NCBI RefSeq assembly: GCF_000150955.2
Contig: NC_011673.1
Location: 449,394-513,393 of the forward strand
Direction: 5' to 3'
Source of the DNA: Phaeodactylum tricornutum CCAP 1055/1
Lineage: Eukaryota; Bacillariophyta; Bacillariophyceae; Surirellales; Neidiaceae
DNA: 64,000 nucleotides
The translations under genes and the position numbers were made by a program. The notes below the pieces were generated by a model, which was given only the letters and a program-made list of their open reading frames with translations, made no database searches and was not told the DNA's origin. Positions 28,760 to 38,554 of this stretch are shown here, piece by piece (the stretch's first letter is position 1; each line of letters starts with the position of its first letter).

Positions 28760-30490
28760 TCAATACAACCGTCCCGCTTCAAACTCTGATTCGGGGAAAA
28801 AGGTCGTCTGCACTACGTTGGGTCCAAATTGCCGTCCCTGCAATTCGTGTTGGGCTTGCATTGCTTCCGCTACAGTCACATATCCCAGAAAGACCTTGCG
28901 GGCTGCCGGTCCTTGACGTGGAATTTCCAACCGTTCCAAACGTCCAAATTTGGCGCACTCGTCCTTGACTTCGTCAAACAAACCCTGATACTCGGTATCC
29001 GTCGCCAAATCTTCGTCGGTGACCATGTTGTGCAGTACCAACACACGGGTGGGAATATTCGGCACGCCGTTCTGGGGATCCATTGCGTGAGCTCCCATTG
29101 GTGGCGCCGGCACCGCGGCGAGGGCCGGGACGGCTTGGTGGGAGGCCGCGGCCGACACGAGGACCGGCACGATACGCGTGAGTGGCATACCCAACGCGTC
29201 CTGGTAGATCGGAGCGGTGGGCATGGGCACTTGTCCCAGAGCCGCGTCGACCAAGGTTTCCACGTCGTACCCTTGGACAACGGTGCGATCGGGTGGTGGG
29301 GGAGCGCCCGGTAGCGGACGTGTCGCCACGGCTGCGGGTAGGCCGTTCGGGATGGAAAGCGGATCGGTGGCGGCGGTGGTACCCAAAAAGGCGGCGCCGC
29401 CGGCACCGCCCGTGCGATCTCCCGCCAAACGCGCCGTGAGAGCTTTGCCGTTGCCAATATCCATACCGTTCAGGCCTTGGACGGCAATAGGGGTAATGTT
29501 TGGATCGGCGTATTCCACAAAGCAATATCCTTTGGACATGTTGGACTCGGGATCGTTCGAAACGAGATGGAATGCTTTAATTTTCCCAAAGGCTTGGAGG
29601 AGTTCCATGACCTGTGAGTCTTGCAAATGGTAGTGCAGTCCGCCAATGAAAATCTTGTTGGGTCCGTCTTCGACCGTTCCCGAAACGATGCCGAGCTTGC
29701 TGACGTCGAGTGGAGGGAGTGCACTGGGATGTATCTTGGGAGCCATGTTAGCGTTGTAATCATTGGGTCGCTTCACCTTGACGGGCACACCCTGCACGTG
29801 CAGTCCGTCCAAGTTCATACAGGCCGTGGCCATTTCTACCGTTTTGAATTCCACAAAGCAGAAGCGGCGCTCGTGATTGATGTACGTCGAGAGTACGGGG
29901 TCTTCCGACAAAGGCGTCGGCGACGCAATCTCAATGGCTCGTCGGAATTCCACGTGAATGGCGTCTTCGGTGATGTGGGGCGGCAGATTACCCACGTAGA
30001 GTCGTCGCGCGTGTCGGGTTTGCTGGGGAATGGCGGTGAGCTGGGAGGGCGGGACGCCGGCGAAATCCGTCGCGGCGGGATTGGCCAACGCCGCGAGCGC
30101 CGCGTCCGTCGCCATTTGTTCCGGCGTGGGTTGTAGATCGAACTTGGAAGGCCGCGCCAACCGGCGGGCGCGGCGATCCCGCACCCAGGCGCGTTCTTCT
30201 TCGTAGGAAGCAAAGGTGACGACTTGGGGATTGCCACTGGGACGGTGTCGTCGCGGAAACGGTGGAGGACCCCGGTCTCCCCCACGGTAGCCTCCGCCCG
30301 ATCGGTGAGGCGGTGGATGGTGTGATGGTGGCGGTGGACCCCGACGATCGTAGCGGGGCGGGGGTGGACCCCGTGCCGATGGTGGTGAGTGGTGTCGGAC
30401 CGGTCGAGATGCGGGACGGCCGTTGTCGTCCGGACCGTCCCGGGACATCCAGGCGGGGGCGTTGTTGATCCCGCGACCCCGACCGCTCAT
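28760..30490 (-). CDS. U2AF2: Splicing factor U2AF large subunit (U2AF65), 576 aa
   Basis: Start chosen at the ATG at 30490 (MSGRGRGINNAPAWM); the earlier ATG at 30520 reads through a CA repeat (HTHTHTQ) and is unlikely. The N terminus is Arg/Pro/Gly rich rather than RS rich. RRM1 (RRLYVGNLPPHITEDAI ... RRFCFVEFKTVEMA), RRM2 (NKIFIGGLHYHLQDSQV ... KGYCFVEYAD) and a C-terminal UHM-type RRM3 (TRVLVLHNMVTDEDL ... GRLERLEIPR ... KVFLGYVTVAEA) are in the family order. RRM1-2 bind the polypyrimidine tract at 3' splice sites; the UHM binds SF1. An unusual Ala/Pro-rich linker of about 110 residues separates RRM2 from the UHM. Intron-less gene, head-to-head with the decarboxylase gene. Confidence 0.93.
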   Translation of the reverse strand: MSGRGRGINNAPAWMSRDGPDDNGRPASRPVRHHSPPSARGPPPPRYDRRGPPPPSHHPPPHRSGGGYRGGDRGPPPFPRRHRPSGNPQVVTFASYEEERAWVRDRRARRLARPSKFDLQPTPEQMATDAALAALANPAATDFAGVPPSQLTAIPQQTRHARRLYVGNLPPHITEDAIHVEFRRAIEIASPTPLSEDPVLSTYINHERRFCFVEFKTVEMATACMNLDGLHVQGVPVKVKRPNDYNANMAPKIHPSALPPLDVSKLGIVSGTVEDGPNKIFIGGLHYHLQDSQVMELLQAFGKIKAFHLVSNDPESNMSKGYCFVEYADPNITPIAVQGLNGMDIGNGKALTARLAGDRTGGAGGAAFLGTTAATDPLSIPNGLPAAVATRPLPGAPPPPDRTVVQGYDVETLVDAALGQVPMPTAPIYQDALGMPLTRIVPVLVSAAASHQAVPALAAVPAPPMGAHAMDPQNGVPNIPTRVLVLHNMVTDEDLATDTEYQGLFDEVKDECAKFGRLERLEIPRQGPAARKVFLGYVTVAEAMQAQHELQGRQFGPNVVQTTFFPESEFEAGRLY

Positions 30491-30494
30491 CCTC

Positions 30495-30515
30495 TGTGTA
30501 TGTGTGTGTGTGTGT
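30495..30515. repeat. (TG)n microsatellite
   Basis: Dinucleotide repeat immediately upstream of the chosen U2AF65 start codon. Confidence 0.85.
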
Positions 30516-30780
30516 CTCAAGAGGGGACTGTTCGTTGGGTAAAGGTGTATATGTATGTAGGTATGCGTAGGTTGACTTGTTTGGTTGACAGTGCCTGCGA
30601 CTCTAACAGAGATCTCTAGTAGTTAGTACTGCGCTGTATTGGTGGGTGACGCAATCTCGTTATGGTTCCTCTTCGTTCGGTTACCCATACCATACGGAGC
30701 TGACGGGAGACGACGGCCGGGCGACCGACACCTGACTGACTGTTGGCAACGCAGTGCGGACGGCGAGGAAAAGGGGGTCC

Positions 30781-30822
30781 TACCTACTACTACTACTACT
30801 ACTACTAGTAGTACTACTACCT
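30781..30822. repeat. (TAC)n repeat with palindromic centre
   Basis: Run of TAC units interrupted by TAGTAG and resumed as TAC; the TACTAC and GTAGTA parts are complementary and can form a hairpin. Simple sequence repeat. Confidence 0.85.
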
Positions 30823-31230
30823 AGTCCAACCATCGGTTGGTGTTCCCGTAGCATAGGACAGGAGAAAGGCACGGGACTGACTGTGATATGAACTACCAGT
30901 GCAAGCTAAATCAGTCAGTCTGTCCCTCTACCCGAATCCCAACCCAATACAGAAAAATTCTATGGTCACCACGGATTTATTCTGTATATTGTATGTCTAC
31001 TATGTAGGAGTATACCCACACACGCGCTTGTACGTACTGTGGGTGCAATCCCTCACACCGCTCTTCCGCGCACGTTTCGACTGGGGAATGGGTCACTGTC
31101 GACTGACCCGACCCTTCACTCACGTAGGAAATCGTGCTCGGCATTGTTTGCACCGGAAACCTACGCCGCTGTTCTCCGTCCGTTTTCGACGCAGCTCCAC
31201 CGATTCACACAGGTCTTTCGATCCGTACAA

Positions 31231-31250
31231 ACACATACACACACACACAT
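31231..31250. repeat. (CA)n microsatellite
   Basis: Short ACACAT/ACACAC run about 130 nt upstream of the decarboxylase start codon. Confidence 0.7.
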
Positions 31251-31379
31251 CCCCACTTTCGCCGTTGTTGGAAGCCAACCGCAACTCACTGTCAGTTGTC
31301 TCCTCTTCTACTCACTACAACTAGGATAATTACAAGCGTCTCTCGAGTCTTGTCTTTTCCGGTTTATTGTTAGCCCAAC

Positions 31380-32960
31380 ATGTCTTCCATCAAAATCCTA
31401 CAGCGTTTGGGGAGATCGATTACGGCCAAGTCCAACTTGTTGGATCCCTCTCCGCAGCGCACGATTGCCTCGGTCATAGGATACAGTCCTTGGCGCTTCA
31501 AGAGCACGGCGGCAGCGGCTTCCGATGCGGTAGCGAACGAACCGGATCCCTACGACGACGAAGACCACCACGACGACACTACGCTCGTCGACCCCGCTCC
31601 GCCCAGTACGCTCGCAGCGTCCACCTTTTCGCGTACCAAGTCCGGGACACCGTCGCCGTGGGCTGTCTTTGATGCCTGGGGGGCGGGAGGAGACAGCATT
31701 CACGCTATTTCTCCCGAAATCGAAGCCAAACTGGACGCACACGCCGTCCGGATACCCGTGGCCGAAAGCGAACGCGTGGATCTTCCGGACGAATCCGACA
31801 TTCTCCACGCCTACGATCAACTCCTGCAGTCCAAATCATCCGTGCACTTTGGGTACCCCTACAACCTCATGTTTGATTACACCGAATTGGCGCAGTTTAT
31901 GAAATACTCCATTAACAATCTCGGAGATCCCTTTGTGCCCTCCAACTACGGCGTCCATTCGCGACAATTCGAAGTCGCCGTCATTGACTTCTTCGCCAAA
32001 TTGTGGAAGATGGAAACAGACTCGTACTGGGGATACGTTACCACCTCCGGTACGGAAGGAAACCTCCACGGCATTCTCCTCGCGCGCGAAAAGTTCCCCG
32101 ACGGTATCCTCTACACGTCGCAGGAAACGCACTATTCGGTCTTCAAGGCTGCCCGCTACTACCGCATGGAGTGCCAGTCCATCCCAACCTTGCCCATGGG
32201 TGAAATTGACTACGATTGCCTCTCCGAAGCCATTGCGCGCAACCGCGACAAACCCGTCATCCTTAACGTCAACATTGGGACCACCGTCAAGGGCGCCGTC
32301 GACAATCTCGACCGCATCCTCCGGATCCTACAGTCCCTACAGATCCCACGCGAACAGTTCTACATACACTGCGACGGTGCCCTCTTTGCCCTCATGATGC
32401 CCTTTGTCGAATTCGCCCCGGAAGTCTCCTTCCGTAAACCCATCGACTCGATTGCCGTTTCCGGACACAAAATGCTCGGCTGTCCCATGCCCTGTGGCGT
32501 CGCGCTTTCCCGTAAGGAACACGTCAAGAACTTGGAACAGCACATTGACTACCTCAATTCCGTCGACACCACCATTATGGGTAGTCGCAACGGCCAAGCC
32601 GCCCTCTACCTTTGGTACAGTCTCCGCAAAAAGGGCATTGGCGGGATCAAACGCGACGTCATGCACTGTATGGAAACGGCCCGGTACCTCAAGGACGCCC
32701 TCACGGCTAAGGGACTCACCTGTCGCCTCAACGATCTCAGTTCCACCGTCGTTCTCGAACGACCCATGGACGATGACCTCGTCAAACGCTGGCAACTGGC
32801 CTGTGAAGAAGATATTGCTCACGTCGTCGTCATGCCCAACGTGACCCGTTACAAGATTGATCTCTTTGTGGAAGAACTCATGCAGTGTGTTGAGAAACAC
32901 GGACGCGTTCAAACCGTCCGCAGCGATTCGCCCTTGACTAAGTTGAGCGCCACTTGGTAA
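31380..32960 (+). CDS. Group II PLP decarboxylase, serine/histidine decarboxylase type, 526 aa
   Basis: Fold-type I PLP enzyme. The conserved core runs from [12 protein letters not shown] through [76 protein letters not shown] and the PLP lysine site [13 protein letters not shown] (Lys364), then [17 protein letters not shown]. These motifs match plant serine decarboxylase and bacterial histidine decarboxylase, which cannot be told apart here; serine decarboxylation to ethanolamine for phospholipids is the favoured role. About 130 N-terminal residues precede the core: a basic amphipathic start ([18 protein letters not shown]) then an acidic Asp/His stretch, suggesting mitochondrial targeting. 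Codon use is strongly C-ending compared with neighbours, consistent with high expression. Intron-less. Confidence 0.9.
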   Translation: MSSIKILQRLGRSITAKSNLLDPSPQRTIASVIGYSPWRFKSTAAAASDAVANEPDPYDDEDHHDDTTLVDPAPPSTLAASTFSRTKSGTPSPWAVFDAWGAGGDSIHAISPEIEAKLDAHAVRIPVAESERVDLPDESDILHAYDQLLQSKSSVHFGYPYNLMFDYTELAQFMKYSINNLGDPFVPSNYGVHSRQFEVAVIDFFAKLWKMETDSYWGYVTTSGTEGNLHGILLAREKFPDGILYTSQETHYSVFKAARYYRMECQSIPTLPMGEIDYDCLSEAIARNRDKPVILNVNIGTTVKGAVDNLDRILRILQSLQIPREQFYIHCDGALFALMMPFVEFAPEVSFRKPIDSIAVSGHKMLGCPMPCGVALSRKEHVKNLEQHIDYLNSVDTTIMGSRNGQAALYLWYSLRKKGIGGIKRDVMHCMETARYLKDALTAKGLTCRLNDLSSTVVLERPMDDDLVKRWQLACEEDIAHVVVMPNVTRYKIDLFVEELMQCVEKHGRVQTVRSDSPLTKLSATW

Positions 32961-33059
32961 GTGTCACACGCGCGAAGGCGTAGCGGAACAGTAAAATGTA
33001 ACCAACGATACTAGTAAGAACATAAGTCATTAATGTGAATAGCGTTCGTTTAATTTACA

Positions 33060-34834
33060 TCATTCGGTATCTGATAACGGCTCGTGGCAGACCCAGTCCG
33101 TGATGAGTTGGGCTCCCCATCCTTGGGGCACGCCATTTTTGAAATCCCACACGACACCCGCTGAAAAAAAAAGAAAAAAAGACGAGTCAGTAATGCTTAC
33201 TCCAAGTACAGACTCAAACCCATCGGTGCACCGCGCAACGCACCCATATCCACGTGTGCAAAGGGTTTGTCGCCCTCGACAAACTCCTGCAGAAAGAGCG
33301 CCGCGTGAATGGCCCCACCGTAGCGAGCGCCCAAATTCTTCAAGTCGGCTACTTTGGATTTGAGCGCGTCACGGTAGTCAGCTTCCATCGGCATGCGCCA
33401 AATCTTTTCCCCGGTCCGAGCGGACGACTCCAATAAGCGGACGGCAAGCTGGTCGTTGTTGGTCCACAAACCGGCAATCGACGTGCCCAGCGAAATCATG
33501 CAGGCACCGGTGAGTGTGGACAGCTCGAGAATTTCGTCACAGTCCAGTTCCTGGTCTACGTAAACCAGGGCGTCCGCCATGGTCAAACGACCTTCCGCAT
33601 CCGTGTTGACGACTTCGATCGTCTTGCCGTTGGAAGCGGTCAAAATGTCTCCCGGCACCATCGCTCGTTCGTTGATCATATTCTCACACGCGGCGATCAC
33701 AAAGTGGACTTCGACGCCTCGTGGCTCGAGTTCGGCAATCGCCCGGACGGCACCCAACACCGCTGCGGCACCACCACAATCAAATTTCATCAGTTCCATC
33801 ATGGAGGTCTTGATGTTGTACCCACCCGTATCGAACAGCAGACCTTTTCCGATGATACCCAGACGGCGAAGCTTAGGCGCCGATTTGCTCCAGTAGGTGC
33901 TTTTTGGGGGACGGTACGTTATGTGAATGAATTGGGCGGGTGTTTCGGACCCGCGAGCTACGCCCAAATAGGCGCCCATTCCCCTTCGTTGACATTCTTC
34001 TTGGTCCAGAATTTGACAGCGCAACGTTCGTTTGTACATTTTGTTCAATCGTTGGGCGGTGTCGACCAATGATACGGAATTTAGCACATTGTGCGGTGCG
34101 TTGACAATATCCTTGCTGAGGTACACTGCCGCACTGTGTGTGCGGCCATTCGCAATGGCGTTTCGGATCGTCTCCCTATCGTAGTTGCCATCCGGGACAA
34201 TCAGGTCAATCGTGTTCACGTTTCCGGCGTCGTCAGTATCGTCCTTGATAGACTTGAAACGCTTGTCCTTGTACAGCCCCACCCACAATGCAGTCGTCAT
34301 TTCTGTGACATAAGCCGAGGCTTCCCGTGTCGACTTTTGGTTAGGTAGCAGGATAGCACAGGATTTTGCCTTTTTTCCGCCCTGTATCGTTCGTGCCAGA
34401 TCCGTACCGACTTTACGAGCGTCGGCTGCCGTAGCTCCTACATGAATAATTATTAGCGTTTGTGGCTTCTGGCCCGAGGCGGTATTGTAGGTCATGATGG
34501 CGGTCTTGTCCCCGATTGTGAAGTTTGTCGCTTCTTCCAGGAGACGGTCGATGGCGCCATCGTACTTGGCGTTAATCCTAGCCAGCTGCAAACTCCCTGC
34601 GATGGTGCTGTTTTCTTTGCCTACTTGATTCATTCCCAAAAATAAAAGGTCGTAGGTATCCAGTGTTGTGTTGGAATCTGATATCGCGTCGACGTGGACG
34701 TTTACAGGAATTGGGGTCCATTCCATTCGTAGATTAGGGGCTGAATTCGTCCATGAACCAAAACTTGCGTCCGCAACCGCATTAGCGAGCAAGAACAGGC
34801 TGACACCAAACACCGTCAAAGCGGGGTACAACAT
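33060..34834 (-). CDS. M17 leucyl aminopeptidase, secreted-type copy, 563 aa, two exons
   Basis: Exon 1 is 33244-34834, intron 33161-33243 (83 nt, donor GTGCGT, T-rich end and CAG), exon 2 is 33060-33160. Unspliced, the frame runs into the intron and stops at 33197, losing the family's C terminus; spliced, AHVDM|AGVVWDFKNGVPQGWGA and LITDWV align with the neighbouring paralogue. M17 features: GKGLLFDTGGYNIKT and FDCGGAAAV hold metal ligands, and NTDAEGRLTMADAL is the family signature. These hexameric di-metal enzymes release N-terminal Leu and other residues. The N terminus is a clear signal peptide (MLYPALTVFGVSLFLLANAVADA) without an obvious Phe plastid motif, so secretory routing is inferred. 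Confidence 0.9.
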
Positions 34835-35153
34835 GATCCCGAATGTTTAGCTTTTTAGTCTGGGAAAGTCCCGCGTTCGACAGTTGCTGGTTGGGTTCAC
34901 ATTTCCCTTCATTCGCCGTGCTCCCATTTATATCGGCATCTCGGAGGTAGTTAGTAGTCGATTTCCAGGAGAGCACGTGCCTTCGGCATGTCGGAAGGAC
35001 ATTCCTTGTGTTTTACAAATCTTAGTAATCGCAATGAAATCATCCATATATTTTGCTTCCTACTTCTAGCTGGAGAATTGCAGATACTCGAACCACTCAG
35101 CGGCTACTCTGACAGCTTTTGCTCCTAGTCTATAATATTTATAACTACTTCAC
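34835..35153. other. Intergenic region between the tandem aminopeptidases
   Basis: About 320 nt between two genes of the same orientation, containing the 3' end of the upstream copy and the promoter of the downstream copy. Nothing else is seen. Confidence 0.4.
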
Positions 35154-37085
35154 TTACTCGATCTTCGCCTGCCCTTGTCGGGTCACCCATTCGGTAACGA
35201 GTTTAGCTCCAAACCCGGTCGCCCCATCCTTGTCGCTCCAAACTGGTCCAGCAATATCAATGTGCGCGAAGGGCTTTTTCTTGCTGACGAAGTTCTGTAA
35301 AAACAAGGCGGCCGTAATGGCTCCACCGTAGCGTGTGCCGATATTCTTGAGATCGGCAAACTTGCTTTCCAAAAGTTCGTTGTATTCTTTGGCCATGGGC
35401 ATGCGCCAGGATTTGTCACCTGTCTTTTTGGATATGTCTTCGATCTCCTTGGCCAACTCATCGTTGTCCGTCCAGACACCGCAGATTTGCTTGCCCAAGG
35501 AAATCATGCAGGCACCGGTCAACGTCGACAGCTCTATGATACTTTCACAGCCGATTTCCTTGTCACAAAACACCAACGCATCGGCCAGCGTCAAACGCCC
35601 TTCAGCGTCGGTATTCATGACTTCAATAGTCTTACCGTTCGAGGCTGTCAATATGTCGCTAGGAACCATAGCCTTTTCGTTGATCATGTTTTCACAGGCG
35701 GCCACGACGAAGTGGGCTTCAACCCCTTCAGGCTGCAGAGCACCAATCGCGCGAGCGGCCCCGAGCACCGCAGCAGCTCCACCGCAGTCAAACTTCATGA
35801 GTTCCATCATGGCGGTCTTAATATTGTAGCCGCCCGTGTCGAAGAGGAGGCCTTTCCCAATGACTCCGACCTTCTTGGAAATTTTTCCCGAGGGTGGAGT
35901 GTATGTTAAATGGATGAACTGAGGAGGCGTTTCGCTGCCGCGCGCTACTCCAAGGAAGCCACCCATACAGCGGGCTTCACAGGCCTTTTTGTCGAGGATT
36001 TCACAAGTGATCCGTCCACCGCTCTGCTCGGCAATGCGCTTAGCTGTCTCGGCAAGCGAAAGCGAGTTCAAGACGTTGTGCGGGGCGTTGACAATATCCT
36101 TGGTCAAGAAAATACCTGTCGCTAATTTCTTGCCGGCTTCAATAACGGAAGCATCTACTGGTTCTCCGCCTTCGGAAAGAATCGTGACGGATTTCAAATC
36201 TTCAGCCGGTTTCTTGACCTTGGCGCCAGTGCGATAGCGATTGTCAGCGTAAAGAGTCTGGTAAAATGAGGTCGCAAAGTCCTTCATAATGGTCGCATCC
36301 GAAGCCAAGACACTGGGCAAAACAACGGTAACGGCTCCGACTTTCTTTTCCGCGTGACACTTGTTGGCAATAGCTTTACCAAGTGACGAGCCTGCCTCCG
36401 CGTAGGAATCCTTAGCACTGTCATCGTCACTTTTCGGGGTCGTCCCCAAGCCGACAATGGCGTAGCGTTTCGCCTTGCTACCCGAATCACCGCCAACAAC
36501 GCGGACCACGGGTGTAAGGGAACCCATTTTAGCGCCGTTCTTGAAGGCCTTGGAATTTTCGGCAAGAACATCGGTGATTGTTCCGGACAGAAACTCGTCG
36601 AGCGTCTTGGAGGCACCGGTGAGTTCCATCGGCGGGACCTCCTTATCCTCGTCGGCACCGTCTTCATCCTCCGACGATTCTTCCTTGGTTGGTGCCATGA
36701 CACCGACAATCGTCAGGTCGGCTTCAGGAAAAGACTCAAAGACTCCGACTTTGATCTCGGCTTCGACTAGGGCGTTCCATTCCATCGTGGGACACGGAGT
36801 GTCGAAACGCCAGGTTGGAAAAGATTGATCCATCTTGCTACTGTCTTCTTTAGAGCTCGTGCTGCTCATAGCCAAAGCGGTGGTTGTCGAATAGGAGTGC
36901 ACAGAAGTAAGAGCCTTATTAGTTTGAGAATGGGTAACAAAGGCTGTCGTGTATGGTGCCAAGGACAGAGCTTTCCAGGGCTGCAGCACGCAACATCCCA
37001 ACGCCAAACTGCGCACAGAGGCACCGGGAGGTTGGATCTTCATGGCGTTTCTCGTACTAGCAGCAGTCGCAGCTCGTAACAACAT
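35154..37085 (-). CDS. M17 leucyl aminopeptidase, organelle-type copy, 643 aa
   Basis: Intron-less paralogue of the 33-35 kb gene, same strand. The catalytic domain (about residues 320-640) has GKGLLFDTGGYNIKT, FDCGGAAAVLGAARAI, ENMINEKAMVPSDILTASNG, NTDAEGRLTLADAL and ELSTLTGACMISLGKQ, and ends AHIDIAGPVWSDKDGATGFG. The M17 N-terminal domain (about 95-300) contains an acidic insert (EESSEDEDGADEDKE). The leader differs from its neighbour: about 90 residues, basic and Ser/Thr/Ala rich from MLLRAATAASTRNAMK, with a hydrophobic stretch (SLALGCCVLQPWKALSLA) and a TAFVTHS segment. A mitochondrial presequence from the first Met, or a plastid bipartite signal from Met15, are both possible. Confidence 0.92.
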   Translation of the reverse strand: MLLRAATAASTRNAMKIQPPGASVRSLALGCCVLQPWKALSLAPYTTAFVTHSQTNKALTSVHSYSTTTALAMSSTSSKEDSSKMDQSFPTWRFDTPCPTMEWNALVEAEIKVGVFESFPEADLTIVGVMAPTKEESSEDEDGADEDKEVPPMELTGASKTLDEFLSGTITDVLAENSKAFKNGAKMGSLTPVVRVVGGDSGSKAKRYAIVGLGTTPKSDDDSAKDSYAEAGSSLGKAIANKCHAEKKVGAVTVVLPSVLASDATIMKDFATSFYQTLYADNRYRTGAKVKKPAEDLKSVTILSEGGEPVDASVIEAGKKLATGIFLTKDIVNAPHNVLNSLSLAETAKRIAEQSGGRITCEILDKKACEARCMGGFLGVARGSETPPQFIHLTYTPPSGKISKKVGVIGKGLLFDTGGYNIKTAMMELMKFDCGGAAAVLGAARAIGALQPEGVEAHFVVAACENMINEKAMVPSDILTASNGKTIEVMNTDAEGRLTLADALVFCDKEIGCESIIELSTLTGACMISLGKQICGVWTDNDELAKEIEDISKKTGDKSWRMPMAKEYNELLESKFADLKNIGTRYGGAITAALFLQNFVSKKKPFAHIDIAGPVWSDKDGATGFGAKLVTEWVTRQGQAKIE

Positions 37086-37753
37086 ATAGCAAGCGCAATC
37101 GAGAACGGACCTAGCTAGCTATGTACGCACCTGACTGCGTGATCGAGTGCGAAGCGGGAGCGTTAATCGTTGATATGTTGACACGTTTTTCTTCCGTTGT
37201 CCTTCGTCACTGTCGTCTCGTCATCGTCGCTCACCGGGGAAAAAGATCGTCAGGCGACGGCAAGATCGCGAATTAACAGTAACCTTACTGTTTACAGTAA
37301 ACCATCCCGTAGACGGACCAAGACAGGCGTTGGCGGGCTGATCGCGCAAAACACAGGGACGACACAGCCTGACATGAATCCATCCTTTGCTCTTCGGAAT
37401 CCCACAAGGCCTCAAGCGATGGCCTAATGTGAAGCAACCTTTCTGTATGTTACTTCTAGTAGAGAGTCGTGGATGTGGATCTCATTCACGAAAGGGGGTG
37501 CGTGGTAGTCATTTCCGTTTACATTTCTGTTGGAATTGTTGGTTTGTCAAATGGCTGTGTGTGACTTCCCGTTCGCGCCCAATGCTGCGGCTGTGTACAC
37601 CGCAGTTTCCTAACTGTAAACCACTTTTCGCGAAATAAACTACGCTCTGTTGAACGCGAATCGCAAGCGGCAAAGAAGCGTTGACAGTAAATATATTCCG
37701 GCTAGCAGTCCTTTTCATTCGTTTGTGCGTCTTTGCATCCGCACATCTTACTT
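37086..37753. other. Divergent intergenic region, aminopeptidase / RING gene
   Basis: About 670 nt. It carries the strongest copies of the TTACTGT/ACAGTAA element: TTAACAGTAA at 37273-37282, the near-palindrome at 37285-37300, TAACTGTAAA near 37611 and GACAGTAAAT near 37683. No supportable gene. Confidence 0.5.
37285..37300. promoter_or_regulatory. Palindromic element TTACTGT-TT-ACAGTAA
   Basis: Two perfectly complementary 7-nt arms separated by TT. It lies about 200 nt upstream of the aminopeptidase start and is preceded by a TTAACAGTAA half-element. The symmetry suggests a site for a dimeric DNA-binding protein; its binding partner is unknown. Confidence 0.5.
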
Positions 37754-38448
37754 ATGAATGCGGTTTCCGTACCGCCGGTGTTGCTCGATCCGACCAAGGG
37801 CACCCGATCGATGCTCGAAAGTCTACAAACCCTACGCAACGTCTTGGACTGTCCACTCTGCCACCAGCTCCTGCACGAACCTTCCACACTCACCTGCGGT
37901 CACACCTTCTGCTGCACCTGTATCGATCACTATACCTGTAATGCCTGGACTTGTCCGGGTACGTCTGCACTTATGTTTGTGACAGTAGTGTCTACTCGCT
38001 GATCGGAAATTGCCCACCGCACAATCAAAATCTTGCAGCAATTCCGTGCCATTCGTCCGCTTGATTCTCACAGTATGTGTTCTCTCCGCATCGTTTGGTC
38101 GACACAGTAAAAGACTGCAATTTCCCCATTACGGTGACGGGTGAACGAAACGGAAAGTTTCGGAAAATCAATCCCACCGTGCAGACCGTCGCTACTTCGT
38201 GGGCCAACATTTGTGCAGCTCTGGAAAAAGCACCGTCCGAATGGTGGAAAGATGAAGATGCTATCGAGCAGCATTTCTCTCAACAAGAGCACCAACCAAT
38301 GGATTCAGCAATAGACTTCCACAGTAGCGACGAAAAGGACAAAACGGCAAGCGACAATGAAGGAGGCGAAATGATTGATTTACAAGCACTACAAGCCGAC
38401 GACGATTCCTTTGCTACCGCAGCAACTGAGCTGAGCCCCGTCAATTAA
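37754..38448 (+). CDS. RING-finger protein, 181 aa, two exons
   Basis: Exon 1 is 37754-37958, intron 37959-38107 (149 nt, GTACGT ... ACACAG), exon 2 is 38108-38448. The splice completes the zinc-binding set: Cys33, Cys36, Cys48, His50, Cys53, Cys56, Cys67 and, from exon 2, Cys72. It is a C3HC4 RING with an unusually long last CP-x3-C spacing. Downstream, FRKINPTVQTVATSWANIC resembles the helix that follows the RING in BRCA1/RAD18-type proteins (NxTLQ-like). The C terminus is acidic and Ser-rich without a known domain. An E3 ubiquitin ligase function is inferred from the RING. It converges on the aquaporin gene, 106 nt between stops. The longer frame from 37733 adds seven residues. Confidence 0.82.
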
Positions 38449-38554
38449 CTTTAATAAAGGATAGCATTAAAACTAGTGTTCTGGAATCGGATATTCTAAT
38501 ACGCATGATCTTCTCTCTAAGGTTAAACAGCAATTAGGATCTCCAACATTGTCT

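Larger units (their letters stand above)
30491..31379. other. Divergent intergenic region with microsatellites, U2AF65 / decarboxylase
   Basis: About 890 nt. It contains a TG run (30495-30515), a TAC repeat that folds on itself (30781-30822) and a CA run (31231-31250). No supportable gene. Confidence 0.5.

Noticed and set aside
30781-30822. TAC repeat as a telomere-like or origin element
   Set aside because: The unit is a plain trinucleotide unrelated to telomeric TTAGGG-type repeats.
33197-33243. Stop at 33197 as the true end of the secreted aminopeptidase
   Set aside because: It lies in an intron; splicing restores the conserved C terminus shared with the neighbour.
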